A stretch of 64,000 nucleotides of DNA, taken from positions 8,404,723 through 8,468,722 of the forward strand of contig CM035809.1 of NCBI GenBank assembly GCA_020466095.1, written 5' to 3'. Each line of letters begins with the position of its first letter. The stretch's first letter is position 1. The notes under the pieces are model-generated. The model was not told where the DNA came from. It worked only from the letters and a program-made list of their open reading frames with translations, and searched no databases. Both the position numbers and the translations under genes were made by a program. Positions 1-13,470 of this stretch are shown in pieces. The DNA is from Chlorops oryzae (lineage: Eukaryota > Arthropoda > Insecta > Diptera > Chloropidae).

Positions 1-70
1 GAGGCTTTAATTGATATTTACTCAAAGGACTTAGAACAAACTCAATATTTTTCCCCTATAAAATAGTCAC

Positions 71-264
71 CACACTGAGCGAACTTAACCATGATTTTTT
101 TTTAAAAGGGCGCATTGTTATTCACAGTCCTTTTGATTTTTGAGCAGAACAAAAATTTCAATAGAAAAATCGTTGAGTCAACAACATTATTGGTTAATTT
201 GAAAGGAAATATGTTTAATTAAAACTTCTTTACGTTCGGTATAATTCACATTTGGTTTATAAAA
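71..264 (+). repeat. Dispersed repeat R1, truncated copy
   Basis: Covers the first ~190 bp of the R1 family (CGAACTTAACCATGATTTTT through TTTACGTTCGGTATAATTC) and then diverges. It lies in the same orientation as copy A 350 bp downstream. Confidence 0.72.
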
Positions 265-425
265 AAGGAGGTATTTTCGTTTGTTTAGCGATTTCTCTTA
301 CTGGCAGCCCTGCTCGCGACTGTCAATCAGTTGTTTGCCGAATTATCAACAAAAGAGCTTTTACCCGTAACCAATACAATCGCAAAAATTGCATACATTC
401 ACATTGCCCACCTCTGGTATAGAGC

Positions 426-1058
426 TACACAGGGCGAACTTAACCATGATTTTTTAAAAGGGCGCATTGTTATTCACAGTCCTTTTGATTTTCGAGCAGA
501 ACAAAAATTTCAATAGCAAAATGGTGCGAGTCAACAACATTACTGGTTGATTTGAAAGGAAATATGTTGAATTACACTTCTTTACGTTCGGTATAATTCT
601 CATTTGCTTTATAAAATAGGACATATCAGATATTTAATCATCTTAGAACTTTTTAAGCATTGAGAAAGCAGGCATGGAGTGACAAATAGGATGAAGTCCA
701 TCCGATGGCTATTTTTTTGGGTTATGTTCAGCAGAAGGCTCTGTGGCCATTTGCTTGAACGGTAATTAAATTTATTTTGACATTTCTTCTTTTATAGGTA
801 TTTAAAAAATTTTTTTATTTAAAAATATTATCTTGTCATTTTCAATTATGTCCGTGGTTAGTTCAACAAATTAAATTTAAATCCATTTTTGAAAATTATC
901 ATGTCAATTCAACCTGAAATATGGTTGATTCAAAAGGAAAATCTTTACTTTTTCCAACAAAAAAAACTGTCAAAATTAAAAATATTCCTTGTTAAAGCCG
1001 TTTTGTATGTTCTTCCTTTTGACTAAACCAGTTTTCTTGTTGATTTTTTCTCTGTGTA
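426..1058 (+). repeat. Dispersed repeat R1, copy A (633 bp)
   Basis: Runs from TACACAGGGCGAACTTAACC to TTTCTCTGTGTA, with short inverted tips (TACACAG). It matches 11566-12206 in inverted orientation over its whole length with point changes and small gaps. Probably a non-autonomous DNA element; no clear target duplication seen. Confidence 0.75.
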
Positions 1059-1061
1059 TAA

Positions 1062-4000
1062 ATTGTGACAGCTTTTTGAGATTCTATCCTAAAAGTATAA
1101 TTTTTTCACTAAATTTCGTCTCAATTGAACCATAAAGAGCTCTAAAATCTCAATCGGAGGTCCTCATTGAAGCTTGTGATGGGTTTCAATTTATAATTTT
1201 AGTCAAAAAATTTTATACAAAAATATATGTCACAGTCAAATAATGCAAAAATGTTCAGAAAGCCAAATTAACTACTTTCCAACATTTTAATAAATTGTTT
1301 ATATTCTGATTATTATTGATTTAAGGTCACCTTCGTCACCCAGAGGTGTTAAAAGTAGCCCACGATTTATTCTTAGACCTACGAAATATACACAAAAAAC
1401 TTCATAAAAATCGGTGAAGCTCTTTTGGAGGAGTTCGATAACAAACTCGAACTTTGAAATTTTTTTATATTAGATTAAATTGGATATATTTAATGCCCTT
1501 CCGCGGGGATCTCTAGGATTCTCCAGTTAGAAAATTGCACATTTCAGTCTCTATTACCATCAGATGTGTCTCTTTTAATGACTTGAAGCTGATTTCATAG
1601 TCCCTCTGACTCTTTTATTTAACATTTAATTTTTATTCCACACTTCGAATGCATTTATGCCATCATTGGGAGCGCTCTATGGACTGAAGTGGTGGGTCAT
1701 GTGTGTAATAAGAGTTTCACTCAATGAGAGACGTTTTATTTAGGGTTCGCTCAACAGTTTGAAAGCAGTTTGAGATATTTTGAGAATTCATTTAACCCAT
1801 GAGGATACGAAGTAGCAATTAGTGATAGTAAGGGAGAGCCAGAGGGATTTCGAGAGTTGGAGAGTTTTACTACTCTTTCATATGACATGGAAAGTAACAT
1901 ATAAAAGAGCCAATAAACTCGACACTTGTGGGTTTAATAATCTTACTCCTAACTCCTAACTCCTACAAAAAAAGTTGAAAAAAATGACTTAAATCAAATA
2001 AAATAAAAAATCTTGGATAGTCTGTCAAGCTTAAAGGGATCAACCAGTTTCGAGGGCTGATATGTATCACTCCTTTATAAACGCAGTGATGACCACTTTT
2101 TCCGGCACAGTGACTACTGGCAACTGAAACGGGCCTCTGAATACCGACATTCGCCCAAAAAATCTCTCAACGGACCTGATCCCGATAAATAGAATCTTTC
2201 AAACACTCCAAACAGCAACTGACCTAAAATAAATGAAACATTTCAACACCTTTTAAAATCCATTGCTAACTCCCTCTCTTCGAATATGACAAATGAAGTA
2301 ACTCGAAAACGGTGTTTTGCCATCGATTTGTCAGTTCCTTCGTCCGTTCAACGCTTTTTCATCCATTGATGTCTCTGTCAAGTCGTAGTGGCAAAAAGTT
2401 GGCATTTGTAAAAACCCCATAATTTGCCATTGGCAAGTGTTGAAAACGATTTGTCTACATCCTGGCCGGATGGAAAGAAAACCAAAAAAAAAAAAATATC
2501 TCAAGACCTTAATAAAAACATCTGGCAGCAAAAGGTGAGACTTGGCTTGTTAGCACCAAGCAACCGATGACCAAGAGACGATAGCTTGAGCTGAAATAAG
2601 CTCCAACGCTGATGGGGGAAAGACTGTTGATCTCAAGAGCAATAACTACAATTCGCTTGTTCAATTTTCGCCTCGACACACCATCGAGCGAAATGCCAAG
2701 GCGTCCATGTGTCCATGTGTAGCCTGTGCAATTTACGTTCGGAGCCCCCTCAGTGGCACTGATTCGCTGCGCAACAAAACTATGCGCCGCAGCCAAAAGT
2801 GAAATGTCGAAGGCGGCGGCAGCAGCAACAGCGACAGCTCCTACTCCAGCTACAACAGCAGCAGCATCCGCCAGCCAACAGCAGTCGGAGTCTAGTCGTG
2901 GGCTATGTTTTAAGGCTTCCTCTTGTAAATTATGATTTGCCTAACGATCGTTGCAGGCTTTATGATCTATTGCAATAGATTTAACCGAGCAGCAACAGCA
3001 AAACTGTATTTAAATACTCAACAGGAGTCGATATGGCGATATGTCAAAAAAAAAAAAAAAATGGGAGAAGAAAAAAGAAAAAGTTTTTGTTAAAGCTCGG
3101 AGGCTCTCTCTCTTTCGATGCCTCCCATCGATTGAGCACGCTCGTTTCGCAGGGGGTCAAATGCGCATGGTGAGCCTATAAGACCGACCGGCCATTAAAT
3201 TGTTTTATCTTTATCATACACATGAGTTATGGCACTCGATTTATTTTCCGATATACAGTAATGAATTCGTTGTTGATTGCAATTACCGCATGCTTTTCAT
3301 TGTTCGAATTCGCTCTAGGATATTTGATCGTAATTTTGGCAATAAATTGTTTACCATTTAATTGAATATGCACACCGCTTCGAGCTCGCTTTGCTCGTGG
3401 CAATAATTTTTTTTCAATTTTTTATTTTTTTTTTTAACTTCAATTTTGTGTAGGCTTAACGTGATTTATTTTGTTTTGATCCTTTTTGAAAGTCTTAGAG
3501 GATGCTTTCGCCTTGAGTGGAGCTTCTTTTTGAACAATTTTGAAGTAATTATCGAGTCAGAGATGAGGGAATGTAATTCGGTAATTATAAGCAGTAAAAA
3601 CATTTCTGTTTGTCTTACGATTTTACAACACGTTGCTTTATTTTTGCAGAGCGCTGTATAATTTGTTTGTTTTTTTTACAGTAGACTGGCACTCATATTT
3701 GTGGGAAGATAAGCTTTTGCTGTTGTTTTGGAGATTTTATGGATATAAGGGGAATATAAAAGATTCATTAATGGGCGGATAGAGGTCTTACTTAGAAATA
3801 GTAGCATTATAGCTCATAAAAGCTCGAAGCCGCCATGTGAGACGAGCCTTTTCAAAGGATTTTTAAGACCGCACAAGAACCCTTAGATATTTGTATAAGA
3901 ATAATTCTCATTGTTCTTTTAATCTAAGCAATGGTTTTAGGGGCCCTTTTAGAGCCATTATAAACTATTGTAGGAACCTCGGTGGAAGTTTTTTCTTGTT

Positions 4001-6239
4001 GGACTCGCTTTGAGTCCCATTTTTAATCGCTCATATACTTGTTTCATGCAAAATATATATTTTTTCCTTCCTTTCTTGGCATGACTTTAAGTCATTTCTA
4101 TCTGCACAATAGATCTTTCAGTCTTGGGTGTTCTTATAGCCTCAATAATAATAAAAGTCATGACTTTGACTTTCTTTGAATGATAATAGGGGGATTTCTG
4201 TACAGGGCAATTCTCTTTACAAGGCAGTTCTCTAGCGAGCAGAAAGGACCTAAAGGTTACGCGTGAATCCGAATAGAAGGTGTCACAATTATAGAGAGAT
4301 TTTCCTTAGCTCAGCAAAACCAGATGAAATTGGGTTATGGCAGGCAGATGGTCTTAGAAAAGAGGACGAAATGAAGTGCAAATTATAGGTAGAAGTTCCT
4401 CTGGGTAAAAGAAAAAATTTGATCATTATCATTACTATAAAAAACAGAAATTATTCAGTCAGTTGATATTTCTAAATATTCAGTTCTAACAAATATTGGA
4501 TTTTTCTCAAAAGTATTCGATTCATAAATGGACTCGTTTCTAAAGCTTTTGATTCCTAAAAGTACATTGATCTGAAGTAATCAGTTGTTAAAAGTTCTCT
4601 ACTCTGGGAAAATAAAAATTTGGAAGGAACAAGTACTCTTTTTAATGATAAATAGTACTTATATTTCATTGATTATTCCCATCATAAAAGAGTTGAAAAT
4701 CTTAAAGATTTCAAATAGATCCTTAAACATAATTCCAGGCCCGAGAAAAAATTTCCAGTGAAATTTTCCAAATGTCAACAAAAATAAAGATACGGAACCT
4801 CTGTTCCAACTTGAAGATATCTGACGTTAAAAAAATATTGATTAAGGCAATCAAAAATTCCTTTCACACCTCAACTTAATTATCACCATTAAGTTAATCG
4901 ATTGACTGCCTCCAAATAAATTCACTTTCCCACAAAAACATAATTGAAGATGCCAAAAAAAAAAAAAACCACTCAATAATCAAATTCTTTGACCAAAAAG
5001 TAACTCTCCAAAAAAAATTATTTGACCTAAGAAAGTGAATAAAGCTATTTTTGTCAATCAAGTCTTCATTTCAATCCGTAATAATCGATCTTCATTAAGT
5101 AACCATATTTGGTTATTAATTATTGTACTCATCAATTTCATACAATTTCTTTTTACCTCTCTTCAAATTTCTTTCCCTTTCCTTCCCTTTCTCTCAATTG
5201 ACACTTCAGGCTATAGAGCATCAGGTCCAATGACATCCGGTCGCGGATATTAGCAATCAAAGTCGGGCATAATGAAAATAAACTTCGAGTCATTACCGCT
5301 CAAATTCATTTCAAAAATTAATTGTATAAAGCCAAAGGAAAGGAAAAAAACAATGCAAAGAAAAAAAAATGCCAATTCAATCCGAGAAAGGAAAACTTTC
5401 ATTTTCTTAATTTCTATATATTTAAGTATTTCAATATGAAAGAAAAGTCTCTTGCTGTCAGCTATCAGCGTTCAATTTTCAGACAAATCAACAATTGAAA
5501 TCTTATCTCTCATAGCTAATCACTTTAATTTTTTTATTTATTTTATTTTTATTACAAAATTGCATTAAAATTGGATTATGTGCACTCAAAAAGAAAGAAA
5601 GACACAAACAAAAAGTTGATGTCTTTTTTGATTTTTTGATAATTTAATGCTGTGGATACACACACATCGCAATTGTGGAGAAATGATTCGAATGCGGCTG
5701 ACATTGAGAGACCCAGAGTCAAGTCAGTCAGTCAATGTGAGAGTGCACATTTGTGGACTGCATCCTTCAAATTAGTTGTGTTGAAATCTGCGAAGGCGAA
5801 AGGTAAAGGAAAATTGAGAGACATAAATTGGCAATCAATTCAGTTTTATTGACAACTTTTAGCGTACCTTATTTCAATTTCATGTCACTTCGGAATAGTT
5901 GAAGGCCAAACAGTTGCAGCCAAATGGAAAAGTGCGATAAAAATAATTATCTGAAGGATAAATATATTTAAAAGCTTTTTGCTGAATGTTTTCTGAATGT
6001 AGGAAGAGAAAGTATTGATTCGTAAAAGAATTTGAGTTTAGGGAGAATTGATTTGGGTTGCTCAAATGTCCTTGCAATTTTGGTAATTGAAGGTTAAAAA
6101 TTGAGGTACGGACACCTACGGGATCGAAAAATGTATGCGCTTAACAGAGGTCCGCTTAAGAGATAACTATTTGAGAAGCTATATTCCCAAAAAATGTCCG
6201 TTTAAGTAGAATGCCCTTTTAAGAGAAGTGTAGAAAGTA
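1062..6239. other. No gene seen
   Basis: AT-rich DNA. An Ala/Thr/Gln-rich open stretch near 2780-2935 derives from GCA/ACA/CAG triplets. Contains an old copy of the 31-kb repeat at 3565-3668 and a degenerate short satellite at 4480-4640. Probably intron or intergenic DNA. Confidence 0.6.
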
Positions 6240-7530
6240 GACTGTATTATATTCTAAAGTAATCGGTTCTTAAAAGTATTCGATCCTAAAGAGAATGGTG
6301 CTTAGAGGTATTCGGTTATATTGTTTTTGGGTCATAAGAGTACTGCTTTATATATGTATGTATATTCACTTCTCGAAAGTATTTAATTTTTCTTAAAAGT
6401 ATTCAATTCGTACAATTACTAGTTTCTAGAGCATTTGATTCCTTAAAGTACTTTATTCTAATGTAAGGTAAGTGTACCACGTAAGGCCCGGCTCCTCGTA
6501 AGGCCCACTTTCATTTTAACCAACTTCTAACTATCAAATGTTTCTGTACTTGCACATGTTGAAACATGTCCTCAAGTTATTTCGTAGAAATAAAAAATTA
6601 AGACAATCGCACTATATTTGCGGCGACCACAGTCAATTGAAAATAACAGAGGCGTAAAAAAGCCATTTTTATAGTGGACGATGCTTAAAAAATAACGATC
6701 TATAGTGAAATTGTGGGTTGCTTTCTTAAAATAACAAAGTTTGTTGTATTGTGAAGATACAAAGGTATGTTTATGGTAAAAAAATCAATAGCAAATTTTT
6801 TTTTCTTGGAAGGCCTTTGAAGGCCCACCATAAAAAATTCAACAACGGTCATTAAGAAACCTTATATTGAGTTGCTCTGAGGTCAAAAGACGGCAACTAT
6901 ACATTTTTTTTGCTTAAATAGCGTTTAATCTTTAATTCTTAATCAAAAACAGGTTAGTAACATTCGTTAAGTTTTTTTTTAAATAAACGAATTTTGTCTG
7001 ATATTTTAATTTTTTTTACTAGCTTTTACAATATAAATTAACATAAAAGGCTTTCAAAAGTAATGAATGCAAGTTTGGGTTCATTATCTCAAACAAGGAG
7101 TAAGTGGGCCTTTTAAGGTACACATGTTCCTCGTAAGGCCCAAAATGACGATTTTCTAAATCGCATTTTAGGAGCTTTTCCGATAATGATTTTTGGCAGA
7201 ATTTTTTGTTTTTCTATAGAAAATTTATCAAATAAAACAACACAAAAACAATCGGGTTTCTATCATCAATACTTTGTACGCTGTAATCGAAAAGGTGTTA
7301 GGTGGGCCTTACGTGGTACACTTACCTTAATTTATTTTTAAAAGTATTTGATTTAATAGCTACATTCATGTATAAAGGGTCTGAAAAATAGTGCTTTTTA
7401 AAGTACTCGGCTCTTAAAACCACTCGATTTATCGTAAAAGTGCTCGACTCTAGAGCATTCGATTCTTAAAAGTACTCTTTCTCCAGTACTCGGTTCTTAA
7501 AAGTTCTCGGTTGTTCTACTCGTTATTATC
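6240..7530. repeat. Degenerate short satellite (TCTTAAAAGTATTCGATT-like)
   Basis: Flanking the 6466-7327 element, at 6240-6465 and 7330-7530, units of roughly 20-30 bp resemble TTCTTAAAAGTATTCGATT with many changes. A similar block lies at 4480-4640. The element evidently inserted into this satellite. Confidence 0.55.
6466..7327. mobile_element. TA-flanked non-autonomous element, 862 bp, with repeated AAGGCCC motif
   Basis: Perfect 24-bp inverted ends start AGGTAAGTGTACCACGTAAG, flanked by TA on both sides (6464-6465, 7328-7329). The motif GTAAGGCCC or its complement recurs at both tips and at subterminal sites near 6498, 6826, 7110 and 7133. No transposase-like frame was seen. TA flanks fit Tc1/mariner-type target choice; the family is not identified. 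Confidence 0.8.
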
Positions 7531-8495
7531 CCATTTAAAGTGATGTTAATTGGCAGCACTGTCTATCAATCATTGTATACCTACTTCGAATACCTACCTA
7601 TACCTACATCAAAGTTTTGATAGCTCTGTCTTACGATATCCAACAATTTAAAGGCCAATAGTAGCCCCCAATCTCGTTTATCCTAAAGTGTGCCCGCTCC
7701 AACTTCAGCAAAAGCCCAACGCATTTCTAATAATATCTGACGATAAAAATTATTCAAATTCCAAAAAAAAGAGAAAAGTTTTTTTGAAGAAAAAATTTTC
7801 TTTAATATCTATCCCCAGCATTTATTTATCGACCATATCAAAATTAATTAAATTGCTTAGTGTCATTGATTCCCCTAACGTAATGTCTGCAGTAAAATAC
7901 GAACTGCAATTGAATTTATTTGGTATTTTAATCGCAACAATAATTGTCACAACAATGAACAACAGATTATGGCTACAAAATAATTATAGCATGCGATAAA
8001 AAAAATATGTGAATTACCGAAATCGCATCTACGATTGGAAGTGAAATTGTTTAATGGATTTGCGAAGGATTTCAATTTTCTTTAAACATGGCATAATTAT
8101 GGGTATTGATTTCTTTAATAAAAAATGTTTTATACTTATATGTTATTTACTAGTTAAAGTCATTTGACCCAATAAAAAGCTTTCTATTTAAGGTTCATCT
8201 TAAGTACAAATTGCACTGTTTGAATCGTGAACACAGCTTTCAGGTTATTTGATGGTTTGATCGGATATATTTTTTTCATCTGACTTATTTATATGATTTT
8301 TTGATCTGTAAATCTGGGTGGCGTAATTTACGACTTTCATAGATGATTCTTTAAACTGCTAAAGCCATATTTGCTTTGTTAAGTATCTCAGGTGAGATGT
8401 AAGATTTTATTAAATATGATAAAAAAAATTTGTATAAGCCATGATCTAAAATATAAAAGTTTTTTTCAAAGTTAAGATTATTTGATCATTTGATC

Positions 8496-9700
8496 GCCTA
8501 TAATTCTCAACTGGTTTATTCACAAGTTTATTGAAGTAATTTAAAGCTTTGAAAGCATATCCTTTAGATTATTTGATCATATGAACCATACAATACTACA
8601 AGCGACACTCTCTAAATTTTTTGAATTTGCTTGTAGGTATGATAAGAATATGCGGGTGCGATAGAGACAGAGAACAGTTTACATGAGTGCGACTGAAAAA
8701 GTTAGAGTTTTGTCATCGACTGCTGAGGTGAACAGTTCAACAGCCCTGCAGGAAGTATGAGTAGTTAAGCTCTAGCGTTTTACTAGTTCTAATTCCACCA
8801 GCACTGGTTCTTCTTTATACCCCTGGTTATGTATTACTCTGTACAAAATTAACATTGCGTGTGGGCTAAAAATCACTAATTGTACACTTGAACTAACGCT
8901 TTTTTAGTGATTTGGGAACCAATTGGGTAAATTGGGTATAGTAAAACACTAGTTCCTTTGAAAGATTATTGACCATATTTTGTGGTTTTTTGGTTATTTT
9001 TGTTCTAAAATTTTTTGAGCCTTCAATACGCAATATTTAAAAGACACCGAATTATTTTTCGTGTTTGTTTTATTTACAAAAATATTTGTAATATATAAAG
9101 ATAGATTTTATTTTTGATTTTGGAGCACCAACGCTCTTTGCAACAACTATATAATGGCAACTCTTATTACTGACACGAAAAACCATTTTTCCATGAAATA
9201 CTAGTCGGAGCTTTATACGAAGCTCTACCCCCCTTTGCACTAGTTCTTTAGTTTTGGTGAAGGTACTAGTTGCATCCGGGCAATATACCTCACGCTTCCT
9301 AGAGGGTAATAAGCATTGAGCTCTGCTGTGTTGAAAGTCAGATTGTAATGTCGATGTGTGAGTTCATATATACACAAATCGTGGTGAAAGTCAGTTTATT
9401 TTATGTGAATGTGTTAACTGTGGGCAAAGTCAGATTGTGAATGAGCAAAGTCGGTTTATACAAGCTCCCCTCACACGTCTGAGTGATTTTGGGAAGTGTC
9501 GCTTGTAGTATTGTATGATATGAACGCCTACAATTCTCAACTGGTTTATGCACAAGTTTATTGAAGTAATTTAAAGCTTTGAAAGCATATCCTTTAGATT
9601 ATTTGATCATATGAACGCCTACAATTCTCAACTGGTTTATGCACAAGTTTATTTAAGTAATATAAAGCTTTGAAAATATATGCTTTAACACTTTCAGACA
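8496..9700. repeat. 91-bp tandem repeat, three units, split by the hAT element
   Basis: Units at 8496-8586, 9526-9616 and 9617 to about 9700 begin GCCTACAATTCTCAACTGGT and end TTGATCATATGAAC. Units 2 and 3 are closer to each other than to unit 1. The hAT element sits exactly at the unit 1/unit 2 border plus its 8-bp duplication. Confidence 0.85.
8587..9517. mobile_element. Non-autonomous hAT-type element, 931 bp
   Basis: Perfect 23-bp terminal inverted repeats begin CATACAATACTACAAGCGAC at both ends. The element is flanked by the identical octamer ATATGAAC (8579-8586 and 9518-9525), an 8-bp target-site duplication typical of hAT transposons. No coding sequence of note lies inside. It interrupts a 91-bp tandem repeat, which proves the duplication independently. 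Confidence 0.88.
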
Positions 9701-11565
9701 TAATGTTGTATTTTTAAATGTGTTACTGTATATTTTATTCTCAATTTGTAGCCAAAGCTGTAAATGTAGGTCTAACCCGTGGCTATAGATGGCGCTACTA
9801 GTACAAAGTTTTGTTGCTCATTATGTCCATTAGAGATTATGTCCATTATGAGATTAGAGTAGTTTTAAGGAACGTAAGCTCTTACTTCAGTAGAGAAGCT
9901 CAAAAAGTATTGTCTCCAATTTTGCACGTTAGGTCTACAAGGGTTAAGGGTTAAATTAAAATCTCATCCATACAGTGTGGAATATCTTAGCTGTAAGGTT
10001 TTTTAGTTATCTGCTTCAATCAGACGCGTGTCTCACCTTACACAATTTCTCAATCTAGCGGCTAACATCAAATCAGCGGAGCTATCAAAATATGTAAACG
10101 GAACTTTAGCACATAAACCAACCATTGATCTTACAAATATACTTGAATTGTATAATCCATAAATCTTCATAAAAATGCCTTTTAATAGTTTTACTAACAT
10201 CGAATTAATCTTTCAACGTTGTAAATCTTCACCTGTCCCCAAGGGAAGCTTAAATGTTAAACATTTTATTTTAAAAACTAATAAACAACTTCAAAAAAGC
10301 ACATAAATTTCAACACAACAGCAGCAGAAACAACAACAACAATAAAAATTAAAATAACTGAGATTTGGTTAAACGGCCTAAGCGAGCCATTAAAATGCCA
10401 CATGAGTATAAATAAAAAACCCCATAGAGAGACTAAAGCGAAGAGTCACAAAGCGTGAAATTTGAAATAAAAAAAAATAATAATAAAAAAGACGAGAGAA
10501 TTATAATGAAGCAGGTTATAATGAAAAGTCAGATTACAACCGTTATGAGAATTATTCACGGGCATTCTTTGAAAAGTTTAAAAAAAGTTTTTTTTATATT
10601 TTTTAATTTTTTTTTATTTTTTTAATATTTTTTTTTTTATTTCTTAATATATTATAAGTTTTTTTTTTTTAATTTGTTTTTTTTATATTTATTTTTATGT
10701 TCTTTGCTACAAAACTTGCAACTCGTTCTGGCCGATTATAAACAACGTGCTGGCATGGCTTCAAAAAGAAAAAAAGAAATCTAAATTAGAAGAAATTAAA
10801 AGAAGAGAGAACATAAAAAAAAATAAAAGTCTAAAAGACCAACTCGCGGCGAGGCCTTTGTGTTGGGCTTTTGAGGTTACGGTCGCTTCCGATTTTTCTT
10901 CAATTCGTTGGAAGAATTCGTAAAAGACGCGCTCATTGTCACTTGAACAAAGTGTGTGTGTGTGTGCGTGTGTGGGTGCGTAACAAAAGGTGCAACTCTG
11001 TTGAAAAGTGTCGTCTTCAACGTCAAAAACCACGTTCGACGATCATTTATTTAACGAACTCGAAATTTATGACTAATGAGGCTTTTTTTTATGGAGTATA
11101 AACACGAGTGTCTTTCTGTCGGCAGAGATGGTGAAGAAAGTGCTTGGAACGAGAAGTGGAAGTAGTGGCACCAGGGGGGTAATTGTGAGAAGTAAAATTT
11201 CTTCTTGTTCTTGTTTATAAATAGGCATTGAAGAGAGGGATTTTTTGGAAAGAATTTTTTAAAAATTATTTATATTTATTTGTAGCTGTTTTTGTGATGG
11301 TTCCATCTTTTGTTCCAAGTTCTTTGTGATTGCCCATTCAATATTTCCATTAATAAATATAATGGGCAGAGTTGCATTTTGGAACTGTTCTTAATCTTTT
11401 GATAGGAATTTTCATTAAGAATGTCTTCTATTGGTAGACTTCAATCGAAGTTATTAGATCTTAAGAGACTTTTTTTTAAAAAAAAAAAGAGATAGACATT
11501 AAATAAATAGAAGAAAAGTTTGTCCTACCGAAAAAGTAAGCGATATTAATAGGTTTGAAAAAACC
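9701..11565. other. No gene seen; one GC-richer island at 10,840-11,050
   Basis: AT-rich, with a T-rich tract at 10560-10700 and a GT microsatellite at 10951-10978. The 10.84-11.05 kb island is less AT-rich and could be a regulatory or first-exon region, but no exon could be defined. Confidence 0.5.
10560..10700. repeat. T-rich low-complexity tract
   Basis: More than 90 percent T/A, with long T runs. A similar tract lies at 27370-27620. Confidence 0.8.
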
Positions 11566-12206
11566 TACACAGAGAAAAAAATCAACCAGAAAACTGGTTA
11601 AATCAAAAGGCAAAACGTACAAAACGGCTTCAATAATGAATATTTTTAATTTTAACAATTTTTCTTGTTGGAAAAAATAAAAATTTTACTTTTAAATCAA
11701 CCCCATTTCAGGTTGAATTGACATGATAATTTTCAAAAATGGATTTAAATTTAATATTGTTGAACTAACCACGGACATAATGAAATGGCAGGATAATTTT
11801 TAAAATAAAAAAAAAATTCTAAAATACCTATAAAAGAAGAAATGTCCAAACAAATTTACTTAACGTTCAAAGTAAATGGCCACAGAGCCCTCTGCTGAAC
11901 ATAACCCCAAAATAGCCATCGGATGGACTTCATCCGATTTTGTCACTCCGTTGTCGTGTGCTTGCTTTCTCAATGCTTAAAAAGTTCTAAGATGAATAAA
12001 TATCTTATATGTCCTATTCTATAAAGCAAATGAGAATTATACCGAACGTAGAAAAATGTAATTCAACATATTTCCTTTCAAATCAACCAAAAATGTTGTT
12101 GACTCAACCATTTTTCTTTTGAAATTTTCGTTCTGTTCGAAAATCAAAAGGACTGTGAATAACAATGCGCCCTTTTAAAAAAATCATAGTTAGTTCGCCC
12201 AGTGTA
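11566..12206 (-). repeat. Dispersed repeat R1, copy B (641 bp)
   Basis: Inverted relative to copy A. Begins TACACAGAGAAAAAAATC and ends CGCCCAGTGTA. Shared landmarks include GCCATCGGATGGACTTCATC and ACCACGGACATAAT. It abuts a tandem duplication starting at 12207. Confidence 0.75.
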
Positions 12207-13470
12207 GCTCTATACCAGATGTCATATGTGACTCTATCAAAGGATAATTCCTGCTGTTTGAAGTATTGGTTCTTGGACCTACGAAAAATTTTTGTTAAAT
12301 AATTCCGGCAAAATATCGTTAGTACTGCACTGCAAATACGAAAATTCGATAAACAAAAAATTATTACCTCTTAATTACATGTTGCAAAATGCTTCAGAAG
12401 CCGAAATCGTTTAATTAGTTCGAAGTCTTGGTATTCTCAACTATATTCCGCTCACATGCTTGCTACAGGCTTATTAATGTGTTAAGTTAGGTTAATTAAA
12501 CTATTCCTTAATTTTAAACATCCTATGATTATAAATTTGACAATCATTTGCAACTCCATGGTCCGAAAACCGCAACACAATCCTCATACACAATTTTTTG
12601 AAATTTTCCAAAAATAATGAGGAAACCTCACTTTGGAAGCATCTACTTTTACCCACCCATGAAATTAATAAAAAAAATAATTTCGGATATATTGAGAAAA
12701 ATGGCCAATCAAATGAAAATTTTTTGCAATGTAAATATTATTACTGGAAAGGAATTGTTCGTACTACTGAGCAAAAACCGGACTGTCCCGTACATCTGAA
12801 AGCACTTCGCTCGCGAGCTCAAGGCGTGCCCACCTCTGCTCTATACCCTCTATCTATACTATCGATTTTACATAACTTTTGTCAATACTCTACTGCAAAG
12901 GATAACTGCCCTGCTGGTTTGAAGTTATGGATTTCTCTTAGTACCTACGAAAAATGTATTGTCAAAATAACTCTCCGGCTACGACTATATCGTTGTTTAG
13001 CCTCATGAAACTCAAATATCGATACTTTCGATATAAAAATTTTGATTTTTATCATTGAACTGTCATCACTAGTTTGAAAAATGCTAGCAGAAGCTGAGAA
13101 TCGTTTGATAGTGTCGAAGGATCTTGTTCTCAACTAATATTCCTTCTTGTACTTGCTGCAGGGTTACTTACAAAGTGTCTAAGTATTGGCTAGTTATAAA
13201 TAAGTATTATTGATACTGGTAAACATTTATTTATGTTTATAAATATTTTTGGTAATCTTTAGTGGCAACTCCATGGTCCGAAAACCCAACACAACGTACT
13301 CAGTGCACAATTTTTCAAATTTCAAAAAATAATGAGGAAACCTCACTTTGGAAGCCATCGTGCTACTTGTTACCCACCCATCAAAATTAATGAAAAAAAA
13401 AAATCGCTTTTCATTGGAGTATAAAAATCCCAATCAAATGCGAAAAAATGTTTTTGCAATCGTAAATGAT
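12207..13470. repeat. Imperfect tandem duplication of ~0.6 kb
   Basis: Copy 1 (12207-12735) and copy 2 (12838-13470) share, in order, GCTCTATACC, CTACGAAAAAT, a TTCTCAACTA segment, GCAACTCCATGGTCCGAAAA, GAGGAAACCTCACTTTGGAA and AATCAAATG. The offset grows from 630 to about 713 bp through indels. Confidence 0.65.

Noticed and set aside
2726..2935. Ala/Thr-rich 69-codon open frame
   Set aside because: Composition reflects GCA/ACA/CAG repeats; it cannot be linked to Jupiter or any other gene.
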